A stretch of DNA of 64,000 nt from Conchocele bisecta (GCA_029237695.1 CM055266.1:112547370-112611369), one strand, 5' to 3'. Counted from the stretch's first letter, positions 37,502-49,835 are shown. Numbers and translations: made by a program. Notes: generated by a model not told the origin, from the sequence alone.

Positions 37502-40500
37502 ATGAGTTCCGATAAGGAGGAATCGTCAGTAAAGGTGTGTGGAAATTTCGAACCGCAAGCATGGCGGAAAAGTATTTGCAAGAATTGTTTCCAGACACCG
37601 GAGAAACACACTGGTGGGGTCAAGCCCGCCGAGGAACACGGGTTTAAGGTCAAGGGCAAGGAAAACAAACCCGCCGTTGGTAAAGACAAAACGCCAGACA
37701 GGGGAATTCGTGCATTATCAAATGAAAAATCTAGTGATAAAACTAAACCGTTACATCCTGTGGGACAGACACATGGACTAGGTATAAACAAATTTCCACT
37801 TGGCGGCGGGAAAGATTCTGGAGGAAAAGGTCCAAACACCTCCGCTAATGAAGAGTCGAAATTAGCCTCAGCTACATCGCTTAAAGACAAGTATGAACAG
37901 ATGGAAAGAGACAAATTTAAACCGAAAAAAGAATTATCACCACAAAAAAGTACGGGAGCGTTATCTAATATCGCAGGTAAATACGAAGAAATGGAAGCAA
38001 ATGCAAAATCACCCATGGACATAAAGAAAGCGAAATCACCTGTTCCTCCTCCAGTATTACCGAAACAGAAAATTACAGAAGCTTTAAAGATGGACAAAAC
38101 ATCCGATCGTTTAAAAACATATCAAAAGGATGACATGAGCGCAAGCAGTTTGAAACATAAAGATGGTAATTTCAAGTCAAAATTCGGTTCGGCAGAAAAT
38201 CTAGTACCGTCAGATAAACAAAAGAAATTAGCTGTAGGAAATAAATACAAATTTGGTTCAGCAGAAGACATCAATTCAGGAAAGTTAGAGAAAACACATG
38301 ATGCTATTAAGTTACCTTTTAGTTCAAAATATGCCAATAAGTGTCCGGACCTGCTCCGTAACGAGCAGCAGAAAACAACTGACAATCGATTAAAGACCAA
38401 TAAGGCAAACAAAAAGGAGGATTCTAATGTTGGTGGAGAAAGAAATAAAACATTTGTAAATATAGCATCCAAAGATAAATTAATAGGCAAATATAATGTT
38501 GAAGAACACAAAAATATCCAAGGCAAGGCAAAACTGGATATAAAGAAAAATATTGGCTTATCCCTAGATACATCCGGACAGGGCAAACCATTAGATGCAA
38601 ACTCGAAGAGTGAAAGGCCTAACTTGACATCTCCAAGCGTAGACAAAGATAAAAAGCCTGACTATAAAGCCAAGTTTGAGAAACCTCTACTGAAACCACA
38701 TACTCCAGATTCCGATGCAAAAGTAATCAGCGATGACAAATCTGGTAAATCAGATATTAAACGGACATTGAATGAGAAAGGCGTTAAATCACCAAGAATA
38801 GAACCAGATATGAAACCTGACTACAAATCAAAGTTTGAAAAACCTTCCTTGAAATCGCATACCCACGACTTGGACAAACAAGTAGATAATACGTCAACAT
38901 CGAGCAAATTAGATACAAACTTGTCACGTTCCGATACTAATTTAAAATCTCCAATGTTGGACAAGGATACAAAACAAGATTATAAAGCAAAGTTTGAGAA
39001 ACCTGTGCTGAAATCACATATTCAGGATGCAGATAAAACATTGAACGTTAAAGTGAAACATGAAGAAGAAACATTAAAAACTGGTTCGAAAACTATAGCA
39101 TTACCTATCGATCTAAAGGAATCTGCAATAAATTCAAAAACAAACGTTCAGAAAGTTATCTTGACATCACATCCAACACAACAACCTGTTAAGCAAAATA
39201 GAAAGGACACATCTGTAAATGACAACTTACAGTTAACACATACCGATAAAACAATAAATTATACAAGCACAGAGGGAGCTGTGAAAACTGATACTCCAGT
39301 AAAGTTTGACAAACAAGTATCAAAATCAAATCTTTCGGAAACAGACAAGGGTAAACAGAATAGTGATACACACCAAAATAGTGATGTGAAATTGGCACGA
39401 AATGATAAAACAATAATAAAGCAAAATACGGAGGTAAGCGATTTGCAACATGACTCCAAATCAAACTTGGAGAAAGATAATTTGCAATCGATCATTTCCA
39501 CCGACAGAAATGCAGAAACTAGCAATGATAAATCTGTGAAAGATGATTTTAAATTATCACAAATTAGTAAAATAAGTCTTGACGCAGAAAATAAATCAGA
39601 TACGGAATCAAAATTAGACAACAATAAAGCACGTATACAGGATAGAGATATGATTCTACAGAATGCTGATACAACCGAAATTAAAGACACATCGACAGCA
39701 GGCAGGACACAGAATGTCCCGAAGCCAGGTGGAACGTCTCTAACACACCCATTAGAACGATCAACCGATAAATGTACAATATCCGAGAATGTTAACACCA
39801 AAAAGATTCCATCTCCAACTTCTGAGAGATGCGAAGTGACACATGGTAAATCGGACCAGAAACCCACGAAACTGCTCATACGGGATGCATCGTCAAACTC
39901 GGAAGCACTTTCCGATCCAGATGTTATAGCGGAACATTCGAAAAAGGATATATTTAGACCATCTGTTTTGGAACAAGATTCTTCGCAACTTAAACCTCAA
40001 ATATCCAGTAATATTGAAGAAAATAAGCCTTCTACAGAGATCAATATTGGCAACGCGATCAATCATGATACGGAAACTAAAGCAAATGCCACTTCCAGTG
40101 AAACAAAGCCAGCTCAATGTTGTGAGGACATATTAAACTTCCGAAATTACAATCTGGTATCGCCAATCATAATATGCAACTTACAAATACATTGTCAAGT
40201 ATTGATTCTGGCGGCACGCTTGATAGTATAGATTCAGAGAATGTTTCCAAAGATGTACAGCGCAGTGAGCTTTTAAAACATGATATAAAAACTGGCAGCC
40301 ATTCTCAAATAAATAGCTTAGAGACAGACTCAGCAATTGCAATAACAAGTAAAAGTTATCAACATGATGACACAGTCACTGGGAAAAAATATTCTGTTGA
40401 AGAACAAAATATACCAGGAACAAAGACACATACTGACAGAAGTATCAAACAAACAGATCCACATCACATTAAAGAGCCAATAAAACACAGTACGAATGAC

Positions 40501-42711
40501 GGTGATAGTCATAGCAAACAGATTACTAATTTACCAACTGTAGCTGGCAATCTGAATGACAAATGTGATACACATGTAGATACTGGCAGAACAGATTTCC
40601 GAAGTAAGTTTGAAAAACCACAATTGAAGTCTCACAAAATGGAAGAAAGTTCAAAACGTGATGTTCGGAGAGACAAAGATAAACCTGAGTTAAATTCCGA
40701 TGCATCAAAGAAGCCGTTTTCGTATCCAAAATTAAAATCTAGCGATGGGGGTGATGCAAAGGCAGAAACGAAAATGGAACACAAAGCTACATTTGAAAAG
40801 CCTCAGCTAAAGGCGTCACAATTTAATAAATCTACGGATTCTAAAACAAAATTTGAAAAACCTGAATCAAAGTTATCAAAGGCCGATGATAAAAAATCTG
40901 ATGCTAAAAACAAATTTCAAAGACCTGAACTGAAAACGTCTAAAGTAGATGACTCGGGTAGCGGGTCGAAATTCAAACTGTCGAAACCTGGCTTACCAGC
41001 TTCGAAAACGGAAGAAAAGAAATCTGACGAAAAAGTTCCATTTTGGAAAACCGGCATAAAATCCACACACGGTGATGAAAATGCCAAAAAGACGGATTCA
41101 AAAAATAAATTTGAAAAACCTAGCCTAAAATCGTTAAAATCAGATGACATTAAAACTGATGGGAAAAATAAATTTGAAATACCTGGTCGGAAGTCGTCGC
41201 TACAGGATGATCAAAAGCTGAGCCTGAAATCGACGTTTGAAAAGCCTCAGCTAAAATCCGCAAAAACAGATAATAAAACTACAGATGTGCATGCGAAATT
41301 TGAACGACCCCAATTGAAATCAACACAGGAAACTGATAAAAAGTTAGATTCTTCTTTAAAACTTGACAAGCAGGGAGTACAATTTAATAAAATAGATGTT
41401 AAGCGAAATGATGTGAAGGAAAAATATGAAAAACCGCAATTAAAACCATTAGAAACGGGTGATAAGCTTCCAGGCAATAAGACTAAATTCCAACCGCCAG
41501 AACTTAAATCTCCAAAAGATGCTGCAGCCGTCAAAATGTCACCAATTGCTGATAAACATTCAAAATTGAAATTGCCACCTTCCGACACAAAATTATCAAA
41601 ATCTGTCCCTGAAGAAACATCCGTTGATCCTAATATTGAAAACGAACTGAATGAGTTGAAGGCCACGTCTTTAAAGCATAGCCCGTGCATAGCCGGTGAC
41701 ATAGGATCACAAGACTCCCCGCGTATCCCGCCTGCTTCATCAATCGGAGATGTAAATTTCGGTAACGTTTCGGCTAGCAATGATGAAGCTTCAGCGGGAA
41801 TTAATATTGACGCATGCGCCGTCAGCAGCACACGTGGTGAATCGCCTGTGCATGTAGATACACAGGTATTCACGAGCAGTCGGAGTAAAACAGCGGGAGA
41901 CAGCAGTGCTGACGATAGGAGTTATTTATTTACCCAACCACAGGTGGGATTTTCGGACGATCATTTGTCACCGGATCTAAGTAAACCGGCTGACCAGGAG
42001 GGGAGTGTTATTAAAAATGGCAGCGGTCATTTGGTCGCCACAACTGATGCCACAGAAACGGCGAAGAGCATTGAACTTGATCAACATGACAATGAAAGGT
42101 TGAAATTAGAATTACAGAAAATGGCAGAAAAGTGTCAACAATTGGAATCTGAAAATTCGTCACTCACGCAGGAAATAAAGAAAAAGGAAATGGATGAGCA
42201 ATCTTTACGACGACAGAAGGATGAGGTGGAAACCACAATCAGAGACCTGCACGGTCAATTGCAATCTATGGAAGACAGGTGTGTCAAACTGGAATCTGAA
42301 AATACAACCTTAATAGGAAATATAAGAGAACATCACGAAAAACATAGCACGGATTCAGAAACGGAAAACGTTGAAACATCTTTACAAGAACGCCAGGAAG
42401 TTTGGGAAGAAATGATTGAGGAAAACGAAACCTTAAAGGAAGAAATTCAGGAACTTAAAATGGAAATGGAAGAGATGTATGATAGTTTTAGGGATCAGGA
42501 AGCGGAGGAATTCAGGGAACTGCAAAAAGAGTTAGAAATTACAGCGAAGAACTGTCGCATACTACAGTTTAGAATGCGAAAAGCTGAGCGCCGTAATGAA
42601 CAGATTGAGGTGGAGCGGAATCAGTTTGAAGACAAGTTGACGCGCCTGCAGAACCAGTTCGACAACAAGGACGCTGTGTCACATATCAGATCACTAGAGG
42701 TCGAACTGAAG
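37502..42711 (+). CDS. MTCL: MTCL/SOGA-family microtubule cross-linking factor, first coding exon (one apparent frameshift)
   Basis: The exon runs from ATG 37502 to the donor AAG|GTAAGT at 42712, phase 0. The N-terminus has a possible zinc site (VCGNFEPQAWRKSICKNCF, then H), similar in style to the N-terminus of M-RIP/outspread proteins. A long Lys/Ser/Asp-rich disordered region follows, with about 15 motifs of the KFEKPxLKS type spaced roughly 20-35 residues. The C-terminal 270 residues are coiled coil and contain EENETLKEEIQELKMEMEEM and AKNCRILQFRMRKAERR, the signature of SOGA/MTCL proteins. The frame changes once near 40128-40135 (left frame open to 40231, right frame from about 40126), with no intron-like sequence there. 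This is probably an assembly or allelic indel, since the flanking exons look functional. Role: microtubule organisation and bundling, by family. Confidence 0.88.
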
Positions 42712-43087
42712 GTAAGTGAGCCTTTATTAACATCCCCAGTTTCTGCACTAATAACTGCTCAAACTATATATAATCTTACGCTATTGGCAACCGTACTATG
42801 TGGATGTGACTGGCGAAATGGTGCTTATGGAATTTGTATAGCTCCTGATCAAATAGCACACTCCTGTGGCTTGATACCGATATATATCGCGTGTTAAAAG
42901 ACTGTCGGATGTTCACAGAAGAAATTGTGAACAGTACAGATCCTGTTCAGACTGTGCGGATGCACAGGCTGATCTGGAGCTACATTGATCGCAAAATTCA
43001 TATTAGCCCCCATTTCTCCAGTCACAGCAACGTATATCCTATACCTCTCACATGGTCGGAGGTGAGGAAATAAAATGTTTACTGGCC
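42712..43087. repeat. Intron start with a family D foldback copy
   Basis: 42799-43031 carries GTGACTGGCGAAATGGTGC at the left and CCATTTCTCCAGTCACAGC at the right, with a TTCAGACTGTGCGGATGCAC core. It sits less than 100 bp inside the first intron. Confidence 0.65.
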
Positions 43088-43366
43088 AATAATTCCAGCA
43101 CAAAAATATTTACACAATTCTCTAACATTTGATTGGCCCGTAGCAAGTCTCTGTCCAAAATGTATATCCCAGGAAACTCCCACGCCGAACTACTTTCCGT
43201 AACCGTGAGGCGCAGTTAAAATAATTCTTAAGAAAACGGAAAATAAACACATTTTCTTGATGAATTTATTTCAAATGCTGGAATTATAAGGAATGAATGG
43301 CCTTTTTGTGGAATTTATCGGGGATGTAAACTTGGAAAAGTCGCTGGAATATTGGACGAAGCCTTA
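43088..43366. repeat. Dispersed repeat, family O copy 2
   Basis: More than 90 percent identical by eye to 7118-7402, with the same ATAATTCCAGCA...TGCTGGAATTAT inner ends and the same rightward extension. It lacks an 8-bp AAAATTAA segment in the middle. Confidence 0.7.
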
Positions 43367-43399
43367 ACAAATTACAATTTTCGAGAAAATATCAATAAA

Positions 43400-44000
43400 A
43401 AAAGCGGCGAATAGCGTTGACCCTGATCAGACTCCGCGGGTGGTATTTTTCACCTGTGCAGTCTCAGATCAGTCTGCGCGGATGGTCTTTGCCACCATTT
43501 CAGTCCCAGATCAGCCTGTGCATCCGCGCAATCTGATCTGGGACTGCACTATTTACCCTGAAGTCGGCAAAACGTCACCATGCGTCTGGTAAAGGGTATA
43601 TACATGTAGGGGTTCATGATTAAATCAGCAGCTCGACGGTTCACAAATGTTATGTGGCTGTGAGTGGAGAAAGGGGGCGTATGAGCTTCGTGGCTAGTAT
43701 ACTGCTCCTGATCAAATACCACACTCATGTAGTCTGATAACGATCTGTATTTCTTGTCAGAAGTATGACAGGTTGTTCATTGATGGAATAGCGAACAGTG
43801 TAGCTCCTGATCAGACTGTGCGGATGCACAGGCTGATCAGGAGCTACACTGGTAGCAAAAACCATAAGCCCCATTGCTCCAGTCACAGCCACTTATATTT
43901 CATTGATGGAATAGCGAACAGTGCAGACCCTGATCAGACTGTGTAGATGCACACTTGTCGCAAAACCCATAATCCCCATTTCCACAGTCACCGCCACGTA
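43400..44000. repeat. Cluster of family D foldback copies and fragments
   Basis: 43652-43889 is nearly complete (CTGTGAGTGGAGAAAGGGGG to CCATTGCTCCAGTCACAGCC). 43400-43565 holds several inverted GATCAG..TGTGCATCCGCGCA cores, and 43890-44000 a 3' fragment. Confidence 0.6.
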
Positions 44001-44760
44001 TAAGCCTACTATTTCTCCAGTCATACCCATACAATGTACGAGTATTTGATATCGTACTATGACGTACAGTAGCGATTTTCTGCTCCTTACCTATTTGTAT
44101 ATACTAATATCGTATACATATCGTAATCGCATAGTATTGGTATATTTAATGAGCATATCGTATGATCATATAATATTGGTATGTTTGTACCGTATCATCG
44201 TATTGTACAAACGTACTATACGACTATTATACAAACATACGATATCCGTTCGTATATACGATATATCCGTACGGGTATGGTATGAATATACCATACCCGA
44301 AGTGTGGCATTTCATGCTACTGAAAACACCTCTCATTTTAAAGAAATTCTCGACTCCAAAGGGGACCGAATATTAGGGGCGGACCAAATATTAGGGCAAA
44401 TAGTACACGGCAACACCGTTAATATATTTTATACATTTACAGTATTCTGGTACATTTATAGCGTACACAAATCTGGTATGTTTGTACGATACATACGTAC
44501 CAGAATTATACATACATGTATGTATAAAAATCGTATAAACGTACGATTTGAATGGTATATATATACGATATTGGTTGGTGTGTACGGTACAAACATACCG
44601 TACGTTTGTATTATATGCATATCGTATAGAAAACATATCGTATTGGTGTAGCATACGTATAGTATTGGTATAGTACGTATATGGTATAGTACGTATAGTA
44701 TTGGTATAGTACGTATAGTATTGGTATAGTACGTATAGTTGACCTGCAGAAAAGCACTAC
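44001..44760. repeat. Low-complexity TATCGTAT/GTATAGTACGTA region
   Basis: Dense short palindromic words (CGTATACG, TATCGTAT, GGTACAAAC/GTTTGTACC) fill the stretch. 44655-44740 holds about four tandem units of TAGTATTGGTATAGTACGTA. The ORFs across it are composition artefacts. Confidence 0.65.
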
Positions 44761-45153
44761 TGTATGTCTGATTGTTTCAAATAACAAACCCAAAGTTCCC
44801 CAATGAGATCCAACATTCCACAGGTTGTGCATTTTAAATTGTGTGCATAATCCAATGTTAATATTGTTGGCAACATGCAGCTAGTATAAATTCAATAATT
44901 ATTTCAAACAGCCAGAAATGAATGGTAATGCTAAATTACAAGACGTAACCACATCCAGCTATATATGTGGTCGTTAATGGGTTGGTGGCACACGTCTAAG
45001 TACGTCTATTATAAGAAACATGTGTGTTTGCACTCGTAATGTTCACCGGCTGTTCTTTCTGCTTGTATGTACATGTACATGATACCAGAGTGTATTAACC
45101 CTTAAAATGCTGAATTAATTTGTGTTGTCAGCTGAATATTTTTTATTTTTCCG
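44761..45153. other. Intronic sequence, nothing recognised
   Basis: AT-rich and without evident repeats or coding signal. Short TGTACATGTACATG palindromes are near 45066-45080. Confidence 0.3.
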
Positions 45154-45245
45154 TTTTTCTCATCAAAAACTTGGTTTGGCAGCACTTTAGAATCATTTCC
45201 GATGGAAATGATTCTAAAGTGCTGCCAAAACATGTTTTTACTGAG
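45154..45245. repeat. Hairpin, family K copy 3
   Basis: TTTGGCAGCACTTTAGAATC ATTTCC faces GGAAAT GATTCTAAAGTGCTGCCAAA around GATG. It is a perfect 56-bp palindrome. Copies are at 3290 and 12640. Confidence 0.8.
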
Positions 45246-45484
45246 AGAAAAGACAAAATAGAAATTAACAGCAGACGACTATTTTCTGTTCCCGCATGTT
45301 AAGGGTTAACCCCGTTTGGCTCAATTTTATACCTATATACATGTACTAGTATTTGTATGACATGGATAAATGATGATCAATACAATCACTACTTATCAAT
45401 ACTGAGGATTTTGTGCAAACATAAATATTATGGAATTTATTCCGATTTTATATTCAAACTTTCAAACAAAATGACCTATTCCTT

Positions 45485-45725
45485 CAGTCACAGCCACATA
45501 CATATCCCGTATTCCAGATGAAGCCGAACATGTCTACAAATACCGTATGTCCCATTTCTACGTCACAGCCACATATCCCCTATTGCAGTTGGTCGAGGAC
45601 GTGTCCACAAATGACATACGCCCCATATTGCTCGTCAAAGCGAGCTATATCTCATATTTCAGATGGCGCAGAACGTATCAACAAGTACATAAGCCCCATT
45701 TCTGCATTCACAGCCACAAACGAGA
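45485..45725. repeat. Degenerate tandem units resembling the exon-2 splice acceptor
   Basis: Three units of about 75 bp each contain TATT(G/C/T)CAG followed by ATGGCG/TTGGTCG..GA(A/G)CGTGTCC-like sequence, around 45510, 45580 and 45655. Another is at 46175-46225. The true exon 2 at 46516 begins with the same TATTGCAG|ATGGCGAAGGAC string. Units are linked by family D right-end sequence (CCCATTTCT..GTCACAGCCAC). Confidence 0.55.
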
Positions 45726-46227
45726 CACGTTGTTGTATGTCGAGGTGCCATATCTCATGAACAGATATTTACAAAATAATCTATATTTTCCGTACATGAC
45801 GCCCAATGATAATGAAATGCTAAGGCGGCAAAGTGCGGAATAGAATATCTCATTTACTATCAAACAGTTCTGAAATGTACAACCGCATTGACAGGAAAAC
45901 TTCACAGTTTCTGTAAATAGTCATGAAAATCGAATATCTGCAGGTTCAAAATCACATGGTTTGTCTAAGATACAAGTACAGTAGATCCCATCTAAACCGG
46001 ACACGGGGAAACTTTGTTGAGCTTAATTTAGATATTTATCATTGCCATTTACCTCCGATAACATTGTCTGGTTATGATCGCGAAGCAGCCACTCGTGTCT
46101 TGAAGTAGTCATCTGTCTGTTTTACAGTGGAACCTCTCCAGGGTGTCCGGTTTAGAGGGGTTCCACTGTAACCAATATTGCAGATGGCGAATAACGGAGA
46201 ACGTGTCCAGAAATGCCATAAGCACCA
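45726..46227. other. Intronic sequence with a family F element
   Basis: 45975-46172 has ATCTAAACCGGACACGGGG at the left and CAGGGTGTCCGGTTTAGAGG plus GTTCCACTGTA at the right, a long family F copy. A family R-like fragment (GAGACACG..CATATCTCATG) precedes it near 45720-45760. Confidence 0.5.
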
Positions 46228-46470
46228 GGGGGCCGTTTCACTAAACTTCGTACGACTAAAATGTTCGTAAGTGCAAAATTATGATAGTCTGTAAATGTCA
46301 CATTAACAATGTTTTCTTGTAAATAATTATTGGATTTACATTTATTGAGCATAGGCTGCATATGCAGCCTATGCTCAATAAATGTAAATCCATAAATTGA
46401 CATTTACAGACGATCTTAAATTTGAACTTAGGAACATTTTAGTCGTAAGAAGTTTAGTGAAACGGGCCCC
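46228..46470. repeat. Foldback, family B copy 2
   Basis: GGGGCCGTTTCACTAAACTT and AAGTTTAGTGAAACGGGCCC-like ends. The centre GAGCATAGGCTGCATATGCA continues as its inverse. It ends 45 bp before exon 2. Confidence 0.8.
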
Positions 46471-46515
46471 TGTTCTCCAGTCACATCTATATAACTACAA
46501 GTATACATATTGCAG

Positions 46516-46677
46516 ATGGCGAAGGACGTGTCCGTCCGTCTGCACGACGAGCTCGACATGCTGGACAGTAAACGGGGAAAGGTGGAGGAGGAGAACCGTC
46601 ATCTGACGGACCTTCTCGAACAGGCCGACCGCAAACAGTTCAGGCTCGAACTCGAGGTGGACAAACTGAGAGACCAG
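46516..46677 (+). CDS. MTCL: MTCL/SOGA-family protein, second visible coding exon (54 aa)
   Basis: The acceptor TATTGCAG ends at 46515 and the donor CAG|GTAAAC lies at 46678. Both boundaries are phase 0, compatible with exon 1. The peptide MAKDVSVRLHDELDML, then EEENRHLTDLLEQADRKQF, continues the coiled coil. AKDVSVRLH immediately after RSLEVELK is exactly how SOGA/MTCL proteins proceed, so the exon join is secure. Family B and family Q foldbacks flank it on both sides. Confidence 0.9.
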
Positions 46678-46784
46678 GTAAACAAGTACATGTGCATGTA
46701 ACTACGGACTTCGTATACATGTCCTCTATTAGAAAGCAAAGCGACTGCAAACAATACAGATTCGCTCGACCCCGTGGGTAGATA

Positions 46785-46936
46785 CATAGAGAATACCAGG
46801 CTAGTGTATTTTTATATCAAGTTTATCAGACGAGGCTAGGAAACGCAAAGGAATTTCGAGGCTTGACGAGGAATTCCTATCGTTTCCGAGCCGAGCCTGA
46901 TAAACTTGATGTCAAACGACAGTAGTCTGGTATTCT
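46785..46936. repeat. Foldback, family Q-like copy 2
   Basis: GAATACCAGGCTA faces TAGTCTGGTATTC. The arms ATCAAGTTTATCAGACGAGGC and GCCTGATAAACTTGAT pair. The inner GGAATTTCGAGGC/GAGGAATTCC completes the fold. The design resembles 14846-14992 without sequence identity. Confidence 0.65.
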
Positions 46937-46939
46937 AAG

Positions 46940-47309
46940 AAAACACTGTTAATGTGAAATTTACATACTATCATAAGTTTGCACTTACGGACATTTTAGT
47001 CGTACGAAGTTTAGTGAAACGGCCCCCAGAATACTGGTTGCATATGGGGTCCCGTTCAGTTATAAAATGTTCTGAGACATTCGCCGAGGTACCGAAAAGC
47101 GGTATCCAAGTGACGTCATTGATTTATTTCCATCTCCTGAGAATTAAGTGGTGCAATTTAGCAGTCTATTTTTAGCTGATGCTCTAAATGATTAATTTAT
47201 CACTGATAAATATTGTTTGTGCGATTAAGTCGTTTGCCTGTTGAGCTTAATGGGCTTATTTTGTATATATACGTATACACTTAGAGACTACAGGAATTCG
47301 TTGGAGCAC
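46940..47309. other. Intronic sequence with a family B half-copy
   Basis: 46940-47028 matches a family B right half (GTTAATGTGAAATTTACA to TTTAGTGAAACGGCCCC). The remainder shows no feature. Confidence 0.45.
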
Positions 47310-47545
47310 CGACATATACTTGTGCATACATACACCGACATATACTTGTGCATACATACACCGACATATACTTGTGCATACATACACCGACATATACCTG
47401 TGCATACATACACCGACATATACTTGTGCATACATACACCGACATATACTTGTGCATACATACACCGACTATACTGTGCATACTACGATATACTGTGCAT
47501 ACATACACCGACATATACTTGTGCATACATACACCGACATATACT
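47310..47545. repeat. 26-bp minisatellite, about nine units
   Basis: The unit is ACATATACTTGTGCATACAT plus ACACCG, nearly perfect, with one degraded unit near 47466-47490. Open frames in several phases here are repeat artefacts. Confidence 0.88.
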
Positions 47546-48224
47546 TGTGCATACATGTATATGTATTATGCATTTGTATTTCGAGTTTATTTTATCATTT
47601 CTCCATTATGAGTGTATCGTCAACCTGGGAGTAATATTGAATTTACGCTGATTACATCCGTTTGACATAGTGATTCGACAGCGCTCTGGACCCGGTTGCT
47701 CAAAACATATGTTAGCGTAACATACTGTTAAATTCTTAACACTGGTCAGGATTTAACAGTCTGTTAAGCTAACTGCGGTTTTGAGCAGGTGGACCCTTAG
47801 AAACAAAATTGCTACCCCGCTCCATACATATCGGAGGTGAATTAGTGTAGCTACCGGGCCCTGTGCAATTATTCACGACAACAATGATGCGTTTTTACTT
47901 TTTAAATCCATCCACGTGTTTGTTATTGTTAAACCAAACAGTATGTTACAATCTAATTTCAAACGACTTAACTGAACACTCATATCAGTACTCGCTGTAA
48001 GTTGCCCTTTTTTCAGCCAGAGGTTACTTGTACTGTCTATGCAGTTATGTTATTGTGATACTTTTTTACCAGACCTTTTTGGCCGGTAACCAATCACTAA
48101 AAGTATCACAAGCTTCTCAGTTCATACCACTACATGTATTTCTTTGACTATTTCACGTATTCGATGCTTAGCCTATTACTGACCGGAAACTGTTCGGGTA
48201 GTATGAAATTTCGCAAACATGTTG
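47546..48224. other. Intronic sequence with one imperfect palindrome
   Basis: 47690-47790 pairs GGTTGCTCAAAAC with GTTTTGAGCAGG, and GTTAGCGTAACA with TGTTAAGCTAAC. 48050-48110 pairs GTGATACTTTTT with AAAAGTATCAC. No gene is seen. Confidence 0.45.
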
Positions 48225-48350
48225 TTGCCACCCGTTCGAACCGTCGCGAAAAATATTTTCTCCATTTCTTTCTGAAAGTATATGTTGTTACCACTCATTC
48301 GAACCGTCGCGCGGCGACGGTTCGAATGAGTGGTAACATCATATACTTTT
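48225..48350. repeat. Foldback, family L copy 1
   Basis: GTTACCACTCATTCGAACCG TCGCG faces CGCGACGGTTCGAATGAGTG. A diverged direct copy of the left arm precedes it. Copy 2 is at 61376-61465. Confidence 0.7.
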
Positions 48351-48875
48351 ATTGAGAAACAACCAAAATAATCAGCAGTTTTCAACAGATAAATATTGTA
48401 ATTCAATTACAAATGGTTAATTATCAACGCTGATGTAATGAGTAACATGCACGTTATCTGTGGCCACGTTGGCTAATTACCAGAGGTAGACCCGAGTGGT
48501 AATTACAGTTATTGTTTTCCACATCATCAGTGGAGGTATAATTGTAGTCAGATGTCGGCGCTATGTCGTATCAGCATCTTGTGGCTAGTATCCAAACGCC
48601 ATGTGCAGTTACTACATGTAGCTCGCGAGATTCAGAGAAGACCATACCAGCATGACAAATATGTTTCGAAAAAATAAACATATGTGATCAAACAAATGTT
48701 TGTTCTTAAAACACACTCACAGTAACAGTGAAACTTTCCTGACGATTAAGCATTTCATGTATTGATATGAAAAAATTACAAAGTACTCAGTGTTTTTTTT
48801 CTTCAAAAATGTCAATACTTTAAACTAAACTAAACATGATCTCGCAGACATATAAACATAATTCAGTAAACAACA
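48351..48875. other. Intronic sequence, nothing recognised
   Basis: AT-rich and unstructured, with no coding signal. Confidence 0.3.
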
Positions 48876-49112
48876 GGGGCCCGTTTCACTAAACTTCGTA
48901 CGACTAAAATGTTCGTAAGTGCAAATTTAGGATCGTCTGGAAATTTCAATTGATGGATTTACATTTATTGAACATAGGCTGCAGCCTATGCTCAATAAAT
49001 GTAAAGCCGATAATTGTTTACAAGAAAACAATGTTAATGTGAAATGTACAGACTATCATAATTTTGCACTTACGAACATTTTAGTCGTACGAAGTTTAGT
49101 GAAAGGGGCCCC
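48876..49112. repeat. Foldback, family B copy 3
   Basis: GGGGCCCGTTTCACTAAACT and AAGTTTAGTGAAAGGGGCCC ends. The centre is shortened to ATAGGCTGCAGCCTAT. Confidence 0.8.
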
Positions 49113-49251
49113 TCAAAGCCTACAATAGAAGTGTTGTTTTCATTACTGATAAACAGATCTTGGCACATTTTCACTGTCTAACCCCCGTTCGGTGCCGTCC
49201 ACTCTCTCGGGCTGGGAAAACATTTAAATATACAAACTACAGTGGAACCTA

Positions 49252-49619
49252 CGAAGTCCCAACAGGGGACATGATTTTTTTTTATTAATTCGTTCCCAGG
49301 AAATAACAATTCGTTCCGTCAATTTAACAATTCGTTCCCTCGAATTAACAATTCGTTCCCACGATACAACAATTCGTTCCCTCGAATTAACAATTCGTTC
49401 GCTCGAATTAACAATTCGTTCCCACGTGAACGAATTGTTATTTCGTGGGAACGTATTGTTAAATTGAGGGAACGAATTGTTAATTCCTGGAAACGAATTG
49501 TTTATTCGTCGGAACGAATTGTTAAATTGAGGGAACGAATTGTTAATTCGTGGGAACGCAATGTTATTACATTGGAACGAATTAATAAAACAAAACATTC
49601 TACGTCCCCTGTGGGGCTC
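49252..49619. repeat. Foldback array, family C copy 2
   Basis: The ends are AGTCCCAACAGGGGAC and GTCCCCTGTGGGGCT. About seven AATTCGTTCCC units on the left arm face about seven inverted units on the right, with single-base changes between units. Confidence 0.8.
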
Positions 49620-49767
49620 TGTATGAACCTCTCTAAACCGGACACCAAGACAACATATGCGGTCTTATGTTTGATGAGTGTCTTGGTCATTTATCTCCGT
49701 TGACAATGTCTATCGTGATCGCATATAGCACACAACTACGTCTCAGAATGATCAAATGTCTGATTTA

Positions 49768-49835
49768 CAGTGAAACCAAGCCGGACACCCTGCGGACCAC
49801 CCAGGGTGTCCGGTTTAGAGAGCTTTCACTGTACA
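49768..49835. repeat. Hairpin, family F copy 3
   Basis: CAGTGAAACCAAGCCGGACA with CCCTG faces CAGGGTGTCCGGTTTAGAGA with GCTTTCACTG. Confidence 0.7.

Noticed and set aside
39189..39879. Minus-strand ORFs rich in Phe/Leu/Ser/Cys
   Set aside because: Complement of the Lys/Ser/Asp-rich coding exon of the MTCL-like gene. Composition is explained by the sense strand.
47241..47651. Several ORFs with His/Tyr/Thr repeats
   Set aside because: Products of the 26-bp minisatellite read in different frames on both strands.
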